Part shown: one piece after another, positions 1 through 6,075 of the stretch
How positions within the stretch are numbered: the first letter of the stretch is position 1
Layout of the letters: each line of letters opens with the position of its first letter
Assembly (NCBI GenBank): GCA_002369525.1
Contig: DFFN01000022.1
Span: 1-6,870 of the forward strand
Reading direction: 5' to 3'
Length of the DNA stretch: 6,870 nt
From: Lachnoclostridium sp. UBA3775
GTDB taxonomy: Bacteria; Bacillota; Clostridia; Lachnospirales; Lachnospiraceae
The notes under the pieces: generated by a model
The model's database searches: none
Told to the model about the DNA's origin: nothing
What the model saw: only the letters and a program-made list of their open reading frames with translations
Program-made: the position numbers and the translations under genes

Positions 1-657
1 GTAGATATGGCTCATATCGCAGGTCTTGTCGCAGCAGGACTTCATGAGTCACCCATTCCTTATGCTCATGTTACCACAACCACAACCCACAAGACCTTAA
101 GAGGACCGAGAGGCGGTATGATCCTTTCTACTCAGGCTTTTGCGGATGAGCATAAGTTCAACAGAAGCGTATTCCCCGGAATCCAGGGCGGACCTTTAAT
201 GCATGTTATCGCAGCAAAGGCTGTTTGCTTCAAGGAGGCTCTTGATCCTTCATTTAAGGTATATGCACAGAATATCATTGACAACTGCCAGGCACTCTGC
301 AAAGGTCTTATGAGCCGCGGTATCGACATTGTTTCCGGCGGAACAGACAACCACCTTATGCTTGTTGACTTAAGAAGTGTCGGCCTTACCGGTAAAGTTG
401 CGGAGAAGCTTCTTGATGCAGTACATATCACCTGCAACAAGAACACCATTCCCAACGATCCCGAGAAGCCCTTCGTTACTTCGGGCCTTCGTCTCGGTAC
501 GGCTGCTGCCACAAGCCGCGGCATGAACACCGCAGATATGGATAAGATCGCAGAGGCTATTGCACTTGTTCTTAAGAATCCGGAAAGCGAGGAGAAGGCG
601 GAAGAGGCTAAGGCTATCGTTAAGTCGCTTACCGATAAGTATCCTCTCTATGAATAA
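1..657 (+). CDS. glyA: Serine hydroxymethyltransferase, C-terminal part (5' end outside window)
   Basis: PLP enzyme of the cytoplasm that interconverts serine and glycine, passing a one-carbon unit to tetrahydrofolate. It supplies glycine and 5,10-methylene-THF. The reading frame is open from base 1, so the gene starts upstream; 218 residues are visible, about the last half of a protein usually near 410-420 residues. The fragment opens with VDMAHIAGLVAAG, whose Asp2 and His5 correspond to the PLP-contacting Asp and His of the family. It is followed by TTTTTHKTLRGPRGG, in which Lys31 of the fragment is the Schiff-base lysine. The Asp-to-Lys spacing (29 residues) equals that in E. coli GlyA. 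SGLRLGT near residues 161-167 holds the Arg that binds the substrate carboxylate. The next residues read AAATSRG, where many homologues have a Pro after GT, a mild variation. The gene ends in TAA and abuts the lipoprotein gene, so the two are probably co-transcribed. The assignment is very secure. Confidence 0.97.
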   Translation, partial: VDMAHIAGLVAAGLHESPIPYAHVTTTTTHKTLRGPRGGMILSTQAFADEHKFNRSVFPGIQGGPLMHVIAAKAVCFKEALDPSFKVYAQNIIDNCQALCKGLMSRGIDIVSGGTDNHLMLVDLRSVGLTGKVAEKLLDAVHITCNKNTIPNDPEKPFVTSGLRLGTAAATSRGMNTADMDKIAEAIALVLKNPESEEKAEEAKAIVKSLTDKYPLYE

Positions 658-658
658 T

Positions 659-1405
659 ATGAAAAAAAAGAAAACCATGATCCTGGCGCTCTGCCTGCTT
701 GTGCTTACGGGCATGCTTGCGGGTTGCGGGAGGCATGTAAAGACCGCCACAACATATTACAGTATGGTTACGGCTTACCCCAATTATAATTTTTACAGGC
801 TTGAGAAAGACGGTAATTTTTATAATAACAGGGGAATGAAGGGTACCTACGAGATAAAGAATAAAACCGTTACTTTTAAGGACGAGGCCGGAGGAATATC
901 CGAGGGATACCTTGACGGCGATTATCTTTTCTATTTTGCCTACGATAAGGGTAAGGAAAAGATTCCCGACGGAAACCTTTTTAATGCCAAGGTTAACGAT
1001 ACGCACAGCAACATCAGCTTCAAGGATGACGGAAGCTTCAGTGTTCTTGTAAAAGAGGCAGATCCTACCGAAGCAAATGCCTGGAAGGGAAGTTATGTCC
1101 GCGAAGGCAACATAATCACCTGTACCGTGAAAATGAAGAACGGCGGCGACTTTACTCAGGTTTACGGTGTAAGAGACGGCCTTTTATATAATGCATACTG
1201 CAGCGACGACTCTCTCTTTGATTCCGATGTGATCGCGACCATTGAAGAAGCGGAGAAAAAGGCCAGGGACCAGGAATCAGGCATGCTCGGAGTCGTACTT
1301 ATCGTATCCATAATGCTTGCGGTTCTTGCTTTGATAGTCTTCATCATCATATATTCTCAGAAAAAGAAGCAGAAGGAAAATGAAGACAGAGTAAAAAATA
1401 AATAA
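659..1405 (+). CDS. Predicted lipoprotein with duplicated beta-rich unit and C-terminal membrane anchor, function unknown
   Basis: I do not recognise the family. The 248-residue product starts with a lipoprotein signal: a KKKK n-region, a hydrophobic stretch at residues 7-21 and the lipobox LAGC, with Cys23 as the predicted lipidated residue. Residues 44-96 and 117-181 look like two copies of one unit. Each has a K-D-G-x-F turn, then K-G-x-Y, a Thr-rich strand and a D-G-x-L/Y-x-Y ending, suggesting a small beta-sheet domain repeated twice. Residues 183-208 are charged and probably helical. Residues 209-232 form a strong transmembrane helix, followed by a basic tail rich in KKKQK, which should lie in the cytoplasm. 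The protein would therefore be held to the membrane at both ends with the repeats outside. An in-frame ATG at 650 would add three residues and overlap glyA by 8 bases. No Shine-Dalgarno is visible before either ATG, so coupling to glyA termination is likely. I chose 659 because MKKKK is a typical lipoprotein start. Confidence 0.85.
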   Translation: MKKKKTMILALCLLVLTGMLAGCGRHVKTATTYYSMVTAYPNYNFYRLEKDGNFYNNRGMKGTYEIKNKTVTFKDEAGGISEGYLDGDYLFYFAYDKGKEKIPDGNLFNAKVNDTHSNISFKDDGSFSVLVKEADPTEANAWKGSYVREGNIITCTVKMKNGGDFTQVYGVRDGLLYNAYCSDDSLFDSDVIATIEEAEKKARDQESGMLGVVLIVSIMLAVLALIVFIIIYSQKKKQKENEDRVKNK

Positions 1406-1411
1406 ATCAAT

Positions 1412-1441
1412 AATGCCCGTTATCTGACGGGCATTGTTTTT
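1412..1441 (+). terminator. Intrinsic terminator after the lipoprotein gene
   Basis: A perfect 9-bp inverted repeat (AATGCCCGT at 1412-1420, ACGGGCATT at 1427-1435) encloses a 6-base loop, TATCTG. It is followed at once by GTTTTT (1436-1441). This is a typical Rho-independent terminator, placed 6 bases after the lipoprotein stop codon, and would end a glyA-lipoprotein transcript. Unusually, its T-run directly touches the ribosome site of topB. Confidence 0.88.
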
Positions 1442-1446
1442 AAGGA
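1442..1446 (+). promoter_or_regulatory. Ribosome binding site of topB, close to start
   Basis: AAGGA lies only 3 bases before the ATG at 1450, shorter than the usual 5-9, and follows the terminator T-run with no gap. The start is still well supported because residues 1-14 (MGKSLFIAEKPSVA) match the beginning of type IA topoisomerases. The short spacing suggests modest translation. Confidence 0.6.
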
Positions 1447-1449
1447 AAG

Positions 1450-3534
1450 ATGGGAAAAAGTTTATTTATTGCGGAAAAACCGAGTGTGGCAAGGGAATTT
1501 GCCAAGGCTTTGAAGATGGGCGACAACGGTAAGGGCTACATCGAAAACGATGCATATGTCGTTACCTGGTGCTTCGGCCATCTTGTGACCATGAGCTATC
1601 CAGAGGCCTATGATCCGGCTCTGAAAAAATGGTCGGTAAACACCCTGCCTTTTTTGCCTAAGGAGTACAAATATGAGGTTATCGAAAGCGCAGCGGATCA
1701 GTTTAAAACGGTGAAACAGCTCCTTAACCGTGAGGACGTGGACAAAATTTATGTCTGCACAGACTCGGGACGTGAAGGCGAGTATATCTACAGGCTTGTT
1801 GACAGGATGGCAAAGGTGCCGGACACAAAGGAAAAGAGAAGAGTATGGATAGATTCCCAGACCGAAGAGGAGATACTCAGAGGAATCCGTGAGGCCAAAC
1901 TTCTTTCCGAATATGACGATCTTGCAGATGCAGCATATCTGCGCGCAAAGGAAGATTACCTGATGGGCATTAATTTTTCAAGAGCCCTTTCCCTGAAATA
2001 CGGTTATACCCTTCAGAACGCCATGAAAAAGGATAAATACAGCGCCATTGCCGTAGGCCGTGTGATGACCTGTGTGCTCGGAATGGTTGTGAGGCGCGAA
2101 CGGGAGATAAGAAGTTTTGTGAAAACCCCGTATTACAGAGTCCTTGCGGGTTTCGGTGAGGATATAAGGTTTGACGGAGAGTTCAGAGCCGTTAAGGGCT
2201 CCGATTATTTTGAGTCTCCTCTTTTATATAAGGAAAACGGTTTCTATAAGCTTCCGGATGCAAGGGACCTTATAAGAAAAAGCGGTCAGGAGATCGACGA
2301 TTCAAATCTTCCCGTTGAAGCACCGAAGGATATAAAGGGCAAATACAGTGAGGAGCATCCGGCGGAAAATATTTCGGGAACCATAGATTCCATAGAAAGA
2401 AAGAGCGAAAAAAAGAATCCGCCTCTCTTGTTCAACCTTGCCGAGCTTCAGAATGAATGCTCAAAAATATTTAAGATCTCGCCCGATGATACGCTGAAAT
2501 ATACGCAGGAGCTTTACGAAAAACAACTGGTGACCTATCCGAGAACCGATGCGAGAGTGCTTTCTACAGCTGTAGCAAAGGAGATACATAAAAATATCGG
2601 AGGGCTTACGAGGCTTGACAGATATAAGGGCTTTTGCGAAAACATACTGAACAACGGATTACATACAGGGATCGCAAAAACCAAATATGTCAATGATTCA
2701 CAGATAACCGATCACTATGCGATCATACCGACCGGTCAGGGCTTCGGTGCGCTGGGAAGTCTTTCGGGCGTTGCACAGGGCATTTACGACAGGATAGTAA
2801 GGAGATTTCTCAGTATCTTTTATCCCCCGGCGGTATACCAGAAGATCTCAATTGTTATGCAGCTTGAAAAGGAAAAATTCTTTGCAAATTTCAAGGCACT
2901 AAAGGATCCCGGATATCTTGCCGTTACAGGATACGATAAAAACGCGAAAAAAGACAGCGAGGATAAGGAAGATAAGGACGGTGACGAGGCTGAGGAAGTG
3001 CTTGACGAAAGCAAGATCGAGCTTCTCGCGGCTCTGAAAAAGGGCAGTGTGCTTCCCGTCAGGAATTTTACGGTTAAGGCAGGCGAAACCGCTCCTCCTT
3101 CCCGGTACAATTCCGGTTCGCTGATACTTGCAATGGAAAATGCGGGTAAATTTATTGAAGACGAAGAACTGAGGGCGCAGATAAAGGGAAGCGGAATCGG
3201 TACTTCGGCAACAAGAGCCGAAATCCTTAAGAAGCTTGTCACAAAAGAGTATCTCAGGCTTAACAGCAAAACCCAGATAATCACGCCGACTCTGCTCGGA
3301 GAAATGATCTTTGAGGTAGTTGCCGCATCGATTAAGTCATTGCTGAACGCAGAGCTTACGGCAAGCTGGGAAAAAGGGCTTACGCAGGTGGCGGACGGAA
3401 GCATAACGGCCGACGAATATATGCAGAAGCTCGAGGGCTATGTCAGCAAATGGACGGAATATGTCAAACAAAGCAATTATTCGGCTTATCTTAACCGGAG
3501 CTTTGCTTCCATTTCCGCTTATTATAAAAAATAG
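1450..3534 (+). CDS. topB: DNA topoisomerase III (type IA)
   Basis: Cytoplasmic enzyme that cuts one DNA strand through a 5'-phosphotyrosine link, passes another strand and reseals. The TopB branch mainly separates linked replication or recombination products. At 694 residues it lies between the E. coli (about 650) and B. subtilis (about 730) proteins. The TOPRIM domain spans roughly residues 1-150, with Glu9 in AEKPSVA and the metal site TDSGREGE (Asp105, Glu109, Glu111). The second Asp of the classic DxD is Gly107, a form I recall as common in TopB relatives (TDAGREGE). The catalytic Tyr363 lies in TYPRTD. GSGIGTSATRAEIL (580-593) and LTASWEKGL near residue 640 are conserved late motifs. 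Residues about 500-520 form a highly charged, probably flexible insert (KKDSEDKEDKDGDEAEE). There are no Cys pairs at the end, so the zinc-ribbon tail of some TopA proteins is absent. It is probably co-transcribed with alr, 22 bases downstream. The assignment is firm. Confidence 0.96.
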   Translation: MGKSLFIAEKPSVAREFAKALKMGDNGKGYIENDAYVVTWCFGHLVTMSYPEAYDPALKKWSVNTLPFLPKEYKYEVIESAADQFKTVKQLLNREDVDKIYVCTDSGREGEYIYRLVDRMAKVPDTKEKRRVWIDSQTEEEILRGIREAKLLSEYDDLADAAYLRAKEDYLMGINFSRALSLKYGYTLQNAMKKDKYSAIAVGRVMTCVLGMVVRREREIRSFVKTPYYRVLAGFGEDIRFDGEFRAVKGSDYFESPLLYKENGFYKLPDARDLIRKSGQEIDDSNLPVEAPKDIKGKYSEEHPAENISGTIDSIERKSEKKNPPLLFNLAELQNECSKIFKISPDDTLKYTQELYEKQLVTYPRTDARVLSTAVAKEIHKNIGGLTRLDRYKGFCENILNNGLHTGIAKTKYVNDSQITDHYAIIPTGQGFGALGSLSGVAQGIYDRIVRRFLSIFYPPAVYQKISIVMQLEKEKFFANFKALKDPGYLAVTGYDKNAKKDSEDKEDKDGDEAEEVLDESKIELLAALKKGSVLPVRNFTVKAGETAPPSRYNSGSLILAMENAGKFIEDEELRAQIKGSGIGTSATRAEILKKLVTKEYLRLNSKTQIITPTLLGEMIFEVVAASIKSLLNAELTASWEKGLTQVADGSITADEYMQKLEGYVSKWTEYVKQSNYSAYLNRSFASISAYYKK

Positions 3535-3556
3535 GTAAAAGTAAAAGGCAAGAAAA

Positions 3557-4669
3557 ATGGAAGAAAAGTATTACAGAACCAGCTGTCTGGTTGATTACGG
3601 CGTGATCAGGCAGAATTTCGTGAATCTGAAGGCGCTTCTGCCCGAAAAAGTGATGGCGCTTGCTGTCATAAAAGCAAATGCATACGGTCACGGAGCAGTT
3701 TATGCGGCTAAGGCTTTGGAAGATGTCGCGGATTATTTCGGAGTTGCGACCATAGATGAGGCTTTGGAGATACGCGGAATATCCTCAAAGAAAATCCTTG
3801 TGCTCGGATATGTTGCCCATTCGGATTATCCCGCGGTTGTGAGGCATGACATTATTCCTGCGATATATTCCCATGCGGACGCACTTGCGCTTGATAAGGC
3901 TGCGGCAGAAGAAGGAAAGGCAGCCACCGTTCATCTTGCTGTTGATACCGGAATGAGCAGAATCGGTTTTCAGTGTACGGCGGAAGATGCAAAAGAAGCA
4001 AAAAAAATCTTTTCTTTAAAAAATATATATGTTGAGGGCGCATTCTCGCATTTCTCAAAAGCCGACGAGACCGACAAGAGCTTTACAAAAAAGCAGGCCG
4101 CGGCCTTTGATTCCTTCTTTGAAATGCTCGGTGAGGAAATAAAAGTAAAGCATCTTGCCAATTCTGCCGGAACCATCGATTTTGACGAATACCGTTACGA
4201 TATGTGCCGCGAGGGAATTTCGATGTACGGTTACATGCCGAGCGACGAGGTTGATAAAAGCAGGGTAAGCCTTAAGCCTGCGCTTGAATGGCATTCGCAT
4301 GTCACACATGTAAAATATCTTGAACCAGGCAGGATCATAAGCTACGGCGGGACCTTTACCGTTAAGGGAAAAATGAAGGTGGCGACAGTCAGCATAGGCT
4401 ATGCCGACGGTTATCCGAGGCTTCTTTCGAACAAGGGCAGGGTCATAATAAACGGAGAATATGCACCGATACTCGGAAGGGTCTGCATGGACCAGATGAT
4501 GGTTGACGTAAGCAGCATTGAAGATGTAAAACCCGAGGATGATGTGATACTTCTTGGAACCTCTGGAGATAAAAAAATAGATGCCGACGATATTGCCGGA
4601 TTGACAAATACCATAAGCTATGAGGTGCTCTGCGATATAGGCGAAAGGGTGCCGAGAATAAAAAAATAA
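3557..4669 (+). CDS. alr: Alanine racemase
   Basis: PLP enzyme that interconverts L- and D-alanine in the cytoplasm, supplying D-Ala for peptidoglycan. The 370 residues are a normal full length. The N-terminal TIM barrel carries the PLP lysine Lys39 in AVIKANAYGHG. DTGMSRIGF (130-138) holds the Arg that tunes active-site Lys39. The C-terminal beta domain has SIGYADGYPR (279-288), with Tyr282 the opposite-face catalytic base supplied across the dimer, and RVCMDQMMVD with Met311-Asp312 of the substrate site. AAAAGG at 3543-3548 lies 8 bases before the ATG. The gene follows topB by 22 bases with no terminator between, so it is probably transcribed with topB. Nothing suggests a specialised or resistance-type racemase such as VanT. 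No missing residues or frameshifts are seen. Confidence 0.97.
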   Translation: MEEKYYRTSCLVDYGVIRQNFVNLKALLPEKVMALAVIKANAYGHGAVYAAKALEDVADYFGVATIDEALEIRGISSKKILVLGYVAHSDYPAVVRHDIIPAIYSHADALALDKAAAEEGKAATVHLAVDTGMSRIGFQCTAEDAKEAKKIFSLKNIYVEGAFSHFSKADETDKSFTKKQAAAFDSFFEMLGEEIKVKHLANSAGTIDFDEYRYDMCREGISMYGYMPSDEVDKSRVSLKPALEWHSHVTHVKYLEPGRIISYGGTFTVKGKMKVATVSIGYADGYPRLLSNKGRVIINGEYAPILGRVCMDQMMVDVSSIEDVKPEDDVILLGTSGDKKIDADDIAGLTNTISYEVLCDIGERVPRIKK

Positions 4670-4677
4670 AATATCCT

Positions 4678-4706
4678 TTGACAAGACAGGGATTATACTC
4701 TATAAT
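4678..4706 (+). promoter_or_regulatory. Exact-consensus sigma-A promoter of the yicC-rpoZ-lepB operon
   Basis: TTGACA at 4678-4683 and TATAAT at 4701-4706 are separated by 17 bases, matching the consensus in all 12 positions with ideal spacing. Just upstream, about 4657-4674 is nearly all A and T (the last alr codons plus the gap) and could serve as an UP element. The predicted start is A4712 or G4713, giving a leader of about 37 bases before yicC, with a modest GGAG ribosome site at 4740-4743. No terminator for alr is seen in this gap, so read-through from topB-alr may add to expression. Confidence 0.88.
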
Positions 4707-4749
4707 TATTTAGTTGAAATATGCTTATTAAATCGGAACGGAGCATAAT

Positions 4750-5628
4750 ATGATTAGAAGTATGACAGGCTTCGGTCGCGCTGAGACCAACGAGGAAGGC
4801 AGAAAAATAACGGTTGAAATGAAATCGGTCAATCATCGTTACTGCGAGATTTCCACGAAAATGCCTAAAAAACTGAATTTTTACGATTCTGCCGTCAGAC
4901 AGCTTGTTAAGAAATATGTTGTCAGAGGAAAGGTTGACATTTATATTTCGCTTCAGGACGAATCGGATTCGGGTTCGAACGTGAAATACAGTAAAGCGAT
5001 AGCCGAGGAATATCTTCAATATTTAAAACAGATATCCGAGGAGCTTTCGGTCCCGTTTGACGTGACCGCCACTTCGCTGGCAAGAATGCCGGAGGTTCTG
5101 GTGCTTGAAGAATCGGAGAGCGATCAGGAAAAAACATGGGAACAGCTTGAGAAAACAGTGATCCTTGCCTGTGAAAATCTTTCCGAAATGAGAGCAGTCG
5201 AAGGTGAGCACCTTAAGAATGACATAATCTCAAAGCTTGACGGAATGACGGAGCTTATCGATGAGGTTGAAAAGAGAACTCCCGAAATGATGGCGGCCTA
5301 CCGCAAGAAGCTCAAGGAAAAGCTCGATGAGGTTATAAGCGATACCAACATTTCCGAACAGCTGATCGCAGGAGAGCTGATCATATATTCCGATAAGATA
5401 TGTGTCGATGAAGAGACAGTAAGGCTTCGCACACATATCAAAAATATGAAAAAGACGCTCGATGCGGCCGATAATGTCGGCAGAAAGCTTGATTTCCTTG
5501 CACAGGAAATGAACAGGGAGGCAAATACAACGCTTTCAAAAGCGAATGACATAACAGTTTCGGAGCTTGCAATTAATTTAAAGACTGAAATCGAAAAAAT
5601 CAGAGAACAGATTCAGAATATTGAGTAG
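4750..5628 (+). CDS. yicC: YicC family endoribonuclease
   Basis: Cytoplasmic protein of the YicC/YloC family. E. coli YicC has been described as an endoribonuclease that affects small-RNA turnover; the role in Firmicutes is less clear. The 292 residues fit the family (about 290). The N-terminus MIRSMTGFGRAE is the family hallmark. The C-terminal DUF1732 part contains DFLAQEMNREANTTLSKA (248-265), also highly conserved, and acidic residues there are thought to contribute to metal binding. The middle (about 120-200) is rich in charged helices and probably forms the arms of the oligomer. It is the first gene after a very strong promoter. Its TAG stop overlaps the rpoZ ribosome site, so translation of the two is likely linked. 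Pairing with rpoZ is typical for the family. The family call is firm; the precise RNA substrates are unknown. Confidence 0.95.
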   Translation: MIRSMTGFGRAETNEEGRKITVEMKSVNHRYCEISTKMPKKLNFYDSAVRQLVKKYVVRGKVDIYISLQDESDSGSNVKYSKAIAEEYLQYLKQISEELSVPFDVTATSLARMPEVLVLEESESDQEKTWEQLEKTVILACENLSEMRAVEGEHLKNDIISKLDGMTELIDEVEKRTPEMMAAYRKKLKEKLDEVISDTNISEQLIAGELIIYSDKICVDEETVRLRTHIKNMKKTLDAADNVGRKLDFLAQEMNREANTTLSKANDITVSELAINLKTEIEKIREQIQNIE

Positions 5629-5632
5629 GAGG
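5627..5632 (+). promoter_or_regulatory. Ribosome binding site of rpoZ, overlapping the yicC stop
   Basis: A full AGGAGG sits 8 bases before the ATG at 5641 and shares two bases with the yicC TAG stop. It fixes the rpoZ start and suggests that ribosomes ending yicC may affect initiation at rpoZ. Confidence 0.85.
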
Positions 5633-5640
5633 AATTTAAC

Positions 5641-6075
5641 ATGATACATCCGTCTTATACAGATCTTATGAATGCGGTTAACGCAAATGTGGAACCGGGC
5701 GAGGAGCCTGTTGTAAATTCAAGATATTCTATCGTGCTTGCCACCGCAAAGCGCGCAAAGCAGCTTATTAACGGTGCGCCTCCGGAAATCCCCGAGGAGG
5801 ATATCAAGTGCGATAAGCCTCTTTCGATCGCCGTTCAGGAGCTTTATGCAGGAAAGGTTAAGATCCTTACAGGCAATGAAACCGATGAAATTGCAGCGTT
5901 TACCGAGGGTACTCTTGACGATATCGAGACCGCAGTCGGCGATATGCAGAAAGATAACGCATTTGCGGAAGATGAGAATGCAGAGGATGAGGAAGCTGAC
6001 GAGAACATGATCGAGTTTGCCGATGACCTCAGCGATGACGTTGAAGATCTTGTGACAGAAGGCCTTGATGACTAA
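5641..6075 (+). CDS. rpoZ: RNA polymerase omega subunit with long acidic C-terminal tail
   Basis: Omega binds the beta-prime subunit and helps RNA polymerase assemble and stay stable. The omega fold covers about residues 1-76. NSRYSIVLATAKRAKQLI (26-43) is the conserved central helix, and KPLSIAVQELYAGKVKI (59-75) matches the second conserved block. The protein has 144 residues, while most bacterial omegas have about 70-100. The extra part, residues 77-144, contains 28 Asp or Glu against a single Lys and no Arg, and is probably disordered or weakly helical. The ORF runs intact to TAA, and its last 8 bases overlap lepB. The family's usual partner gmk is absent between yicC and this gene. The omega call rests on the two conserved blocks and the yicC neighbour. 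The role of the tail is unknown; acidic tails on polymerase subunits such as delta (RpoE) compete with nucleic acid, but a similar role here is only a guess. Confidence 0.93.
   Translation: MIHPSYTDLMNAVNANVEPGEEPVVNSRYSIVLATAKRAKQLINGAPPEIPEEDIKCDKPLSIAVQELYAGKVKILTGNETDEIAAFTEGTLDDIETAVGDMQKDNAFAEDENAEDEEADENMIEFADDLSDDVEDLVTEGLDD
6057..6062 (+). promoter_or_regulatory. Ribosome binding site that decides the lepB start
   Basis: AGAAGG lies within the last rpoZ codons. It is 5 bases before the ATG at 6068 but only 2 before the in-frame TTG at 6065, so the ATG is favoured. The start overlaps the rpoZ stop as ATGACTAA, which suggests coupled translation. Confidence 0.65.

Noticed and set aside
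560..649. N-terminal extension of the lipoprotein frame from an ATG at 560
   Set aside because: It lies wholly inside glyA, reads as an Arg-rich sequence and would bury the signal peptide 30 or more residues into the protein. The starts at 650 or 659 put the signal peptide at the N-terminus.
1331..1357. Possible promoter for topB inside the lipoprotein gene (TTGATA, then TATTCT)
   Set aside because: The spacer is only 15 bases and the -10 box is poor, and a transcript from here would still meet the terminator at 1412-1441.
3503..3528. Possible promoter for alr at the end of topB (TTGCTT, then TATAAA)
   Set aside because: The 14-base spacer is too short, and alr follows topB closely enough to be co-transcribed.
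4673..4693. Inverted repeat after alr as a terminator
   Set aside because: The stem is only 6 bp with a wobble pair, has no T-run after it and overlaps the -35 box of the perfect promoter. It is better explained by promoter bases and chance.
5738..6010. 90-codon plus-strand frame inside rpoZ
   Set aside because: It is an alternative frame of rpoZ, and its Arg/Met-rich composition comes from the acidic codons of the true frame. It has no proper ribosome site.
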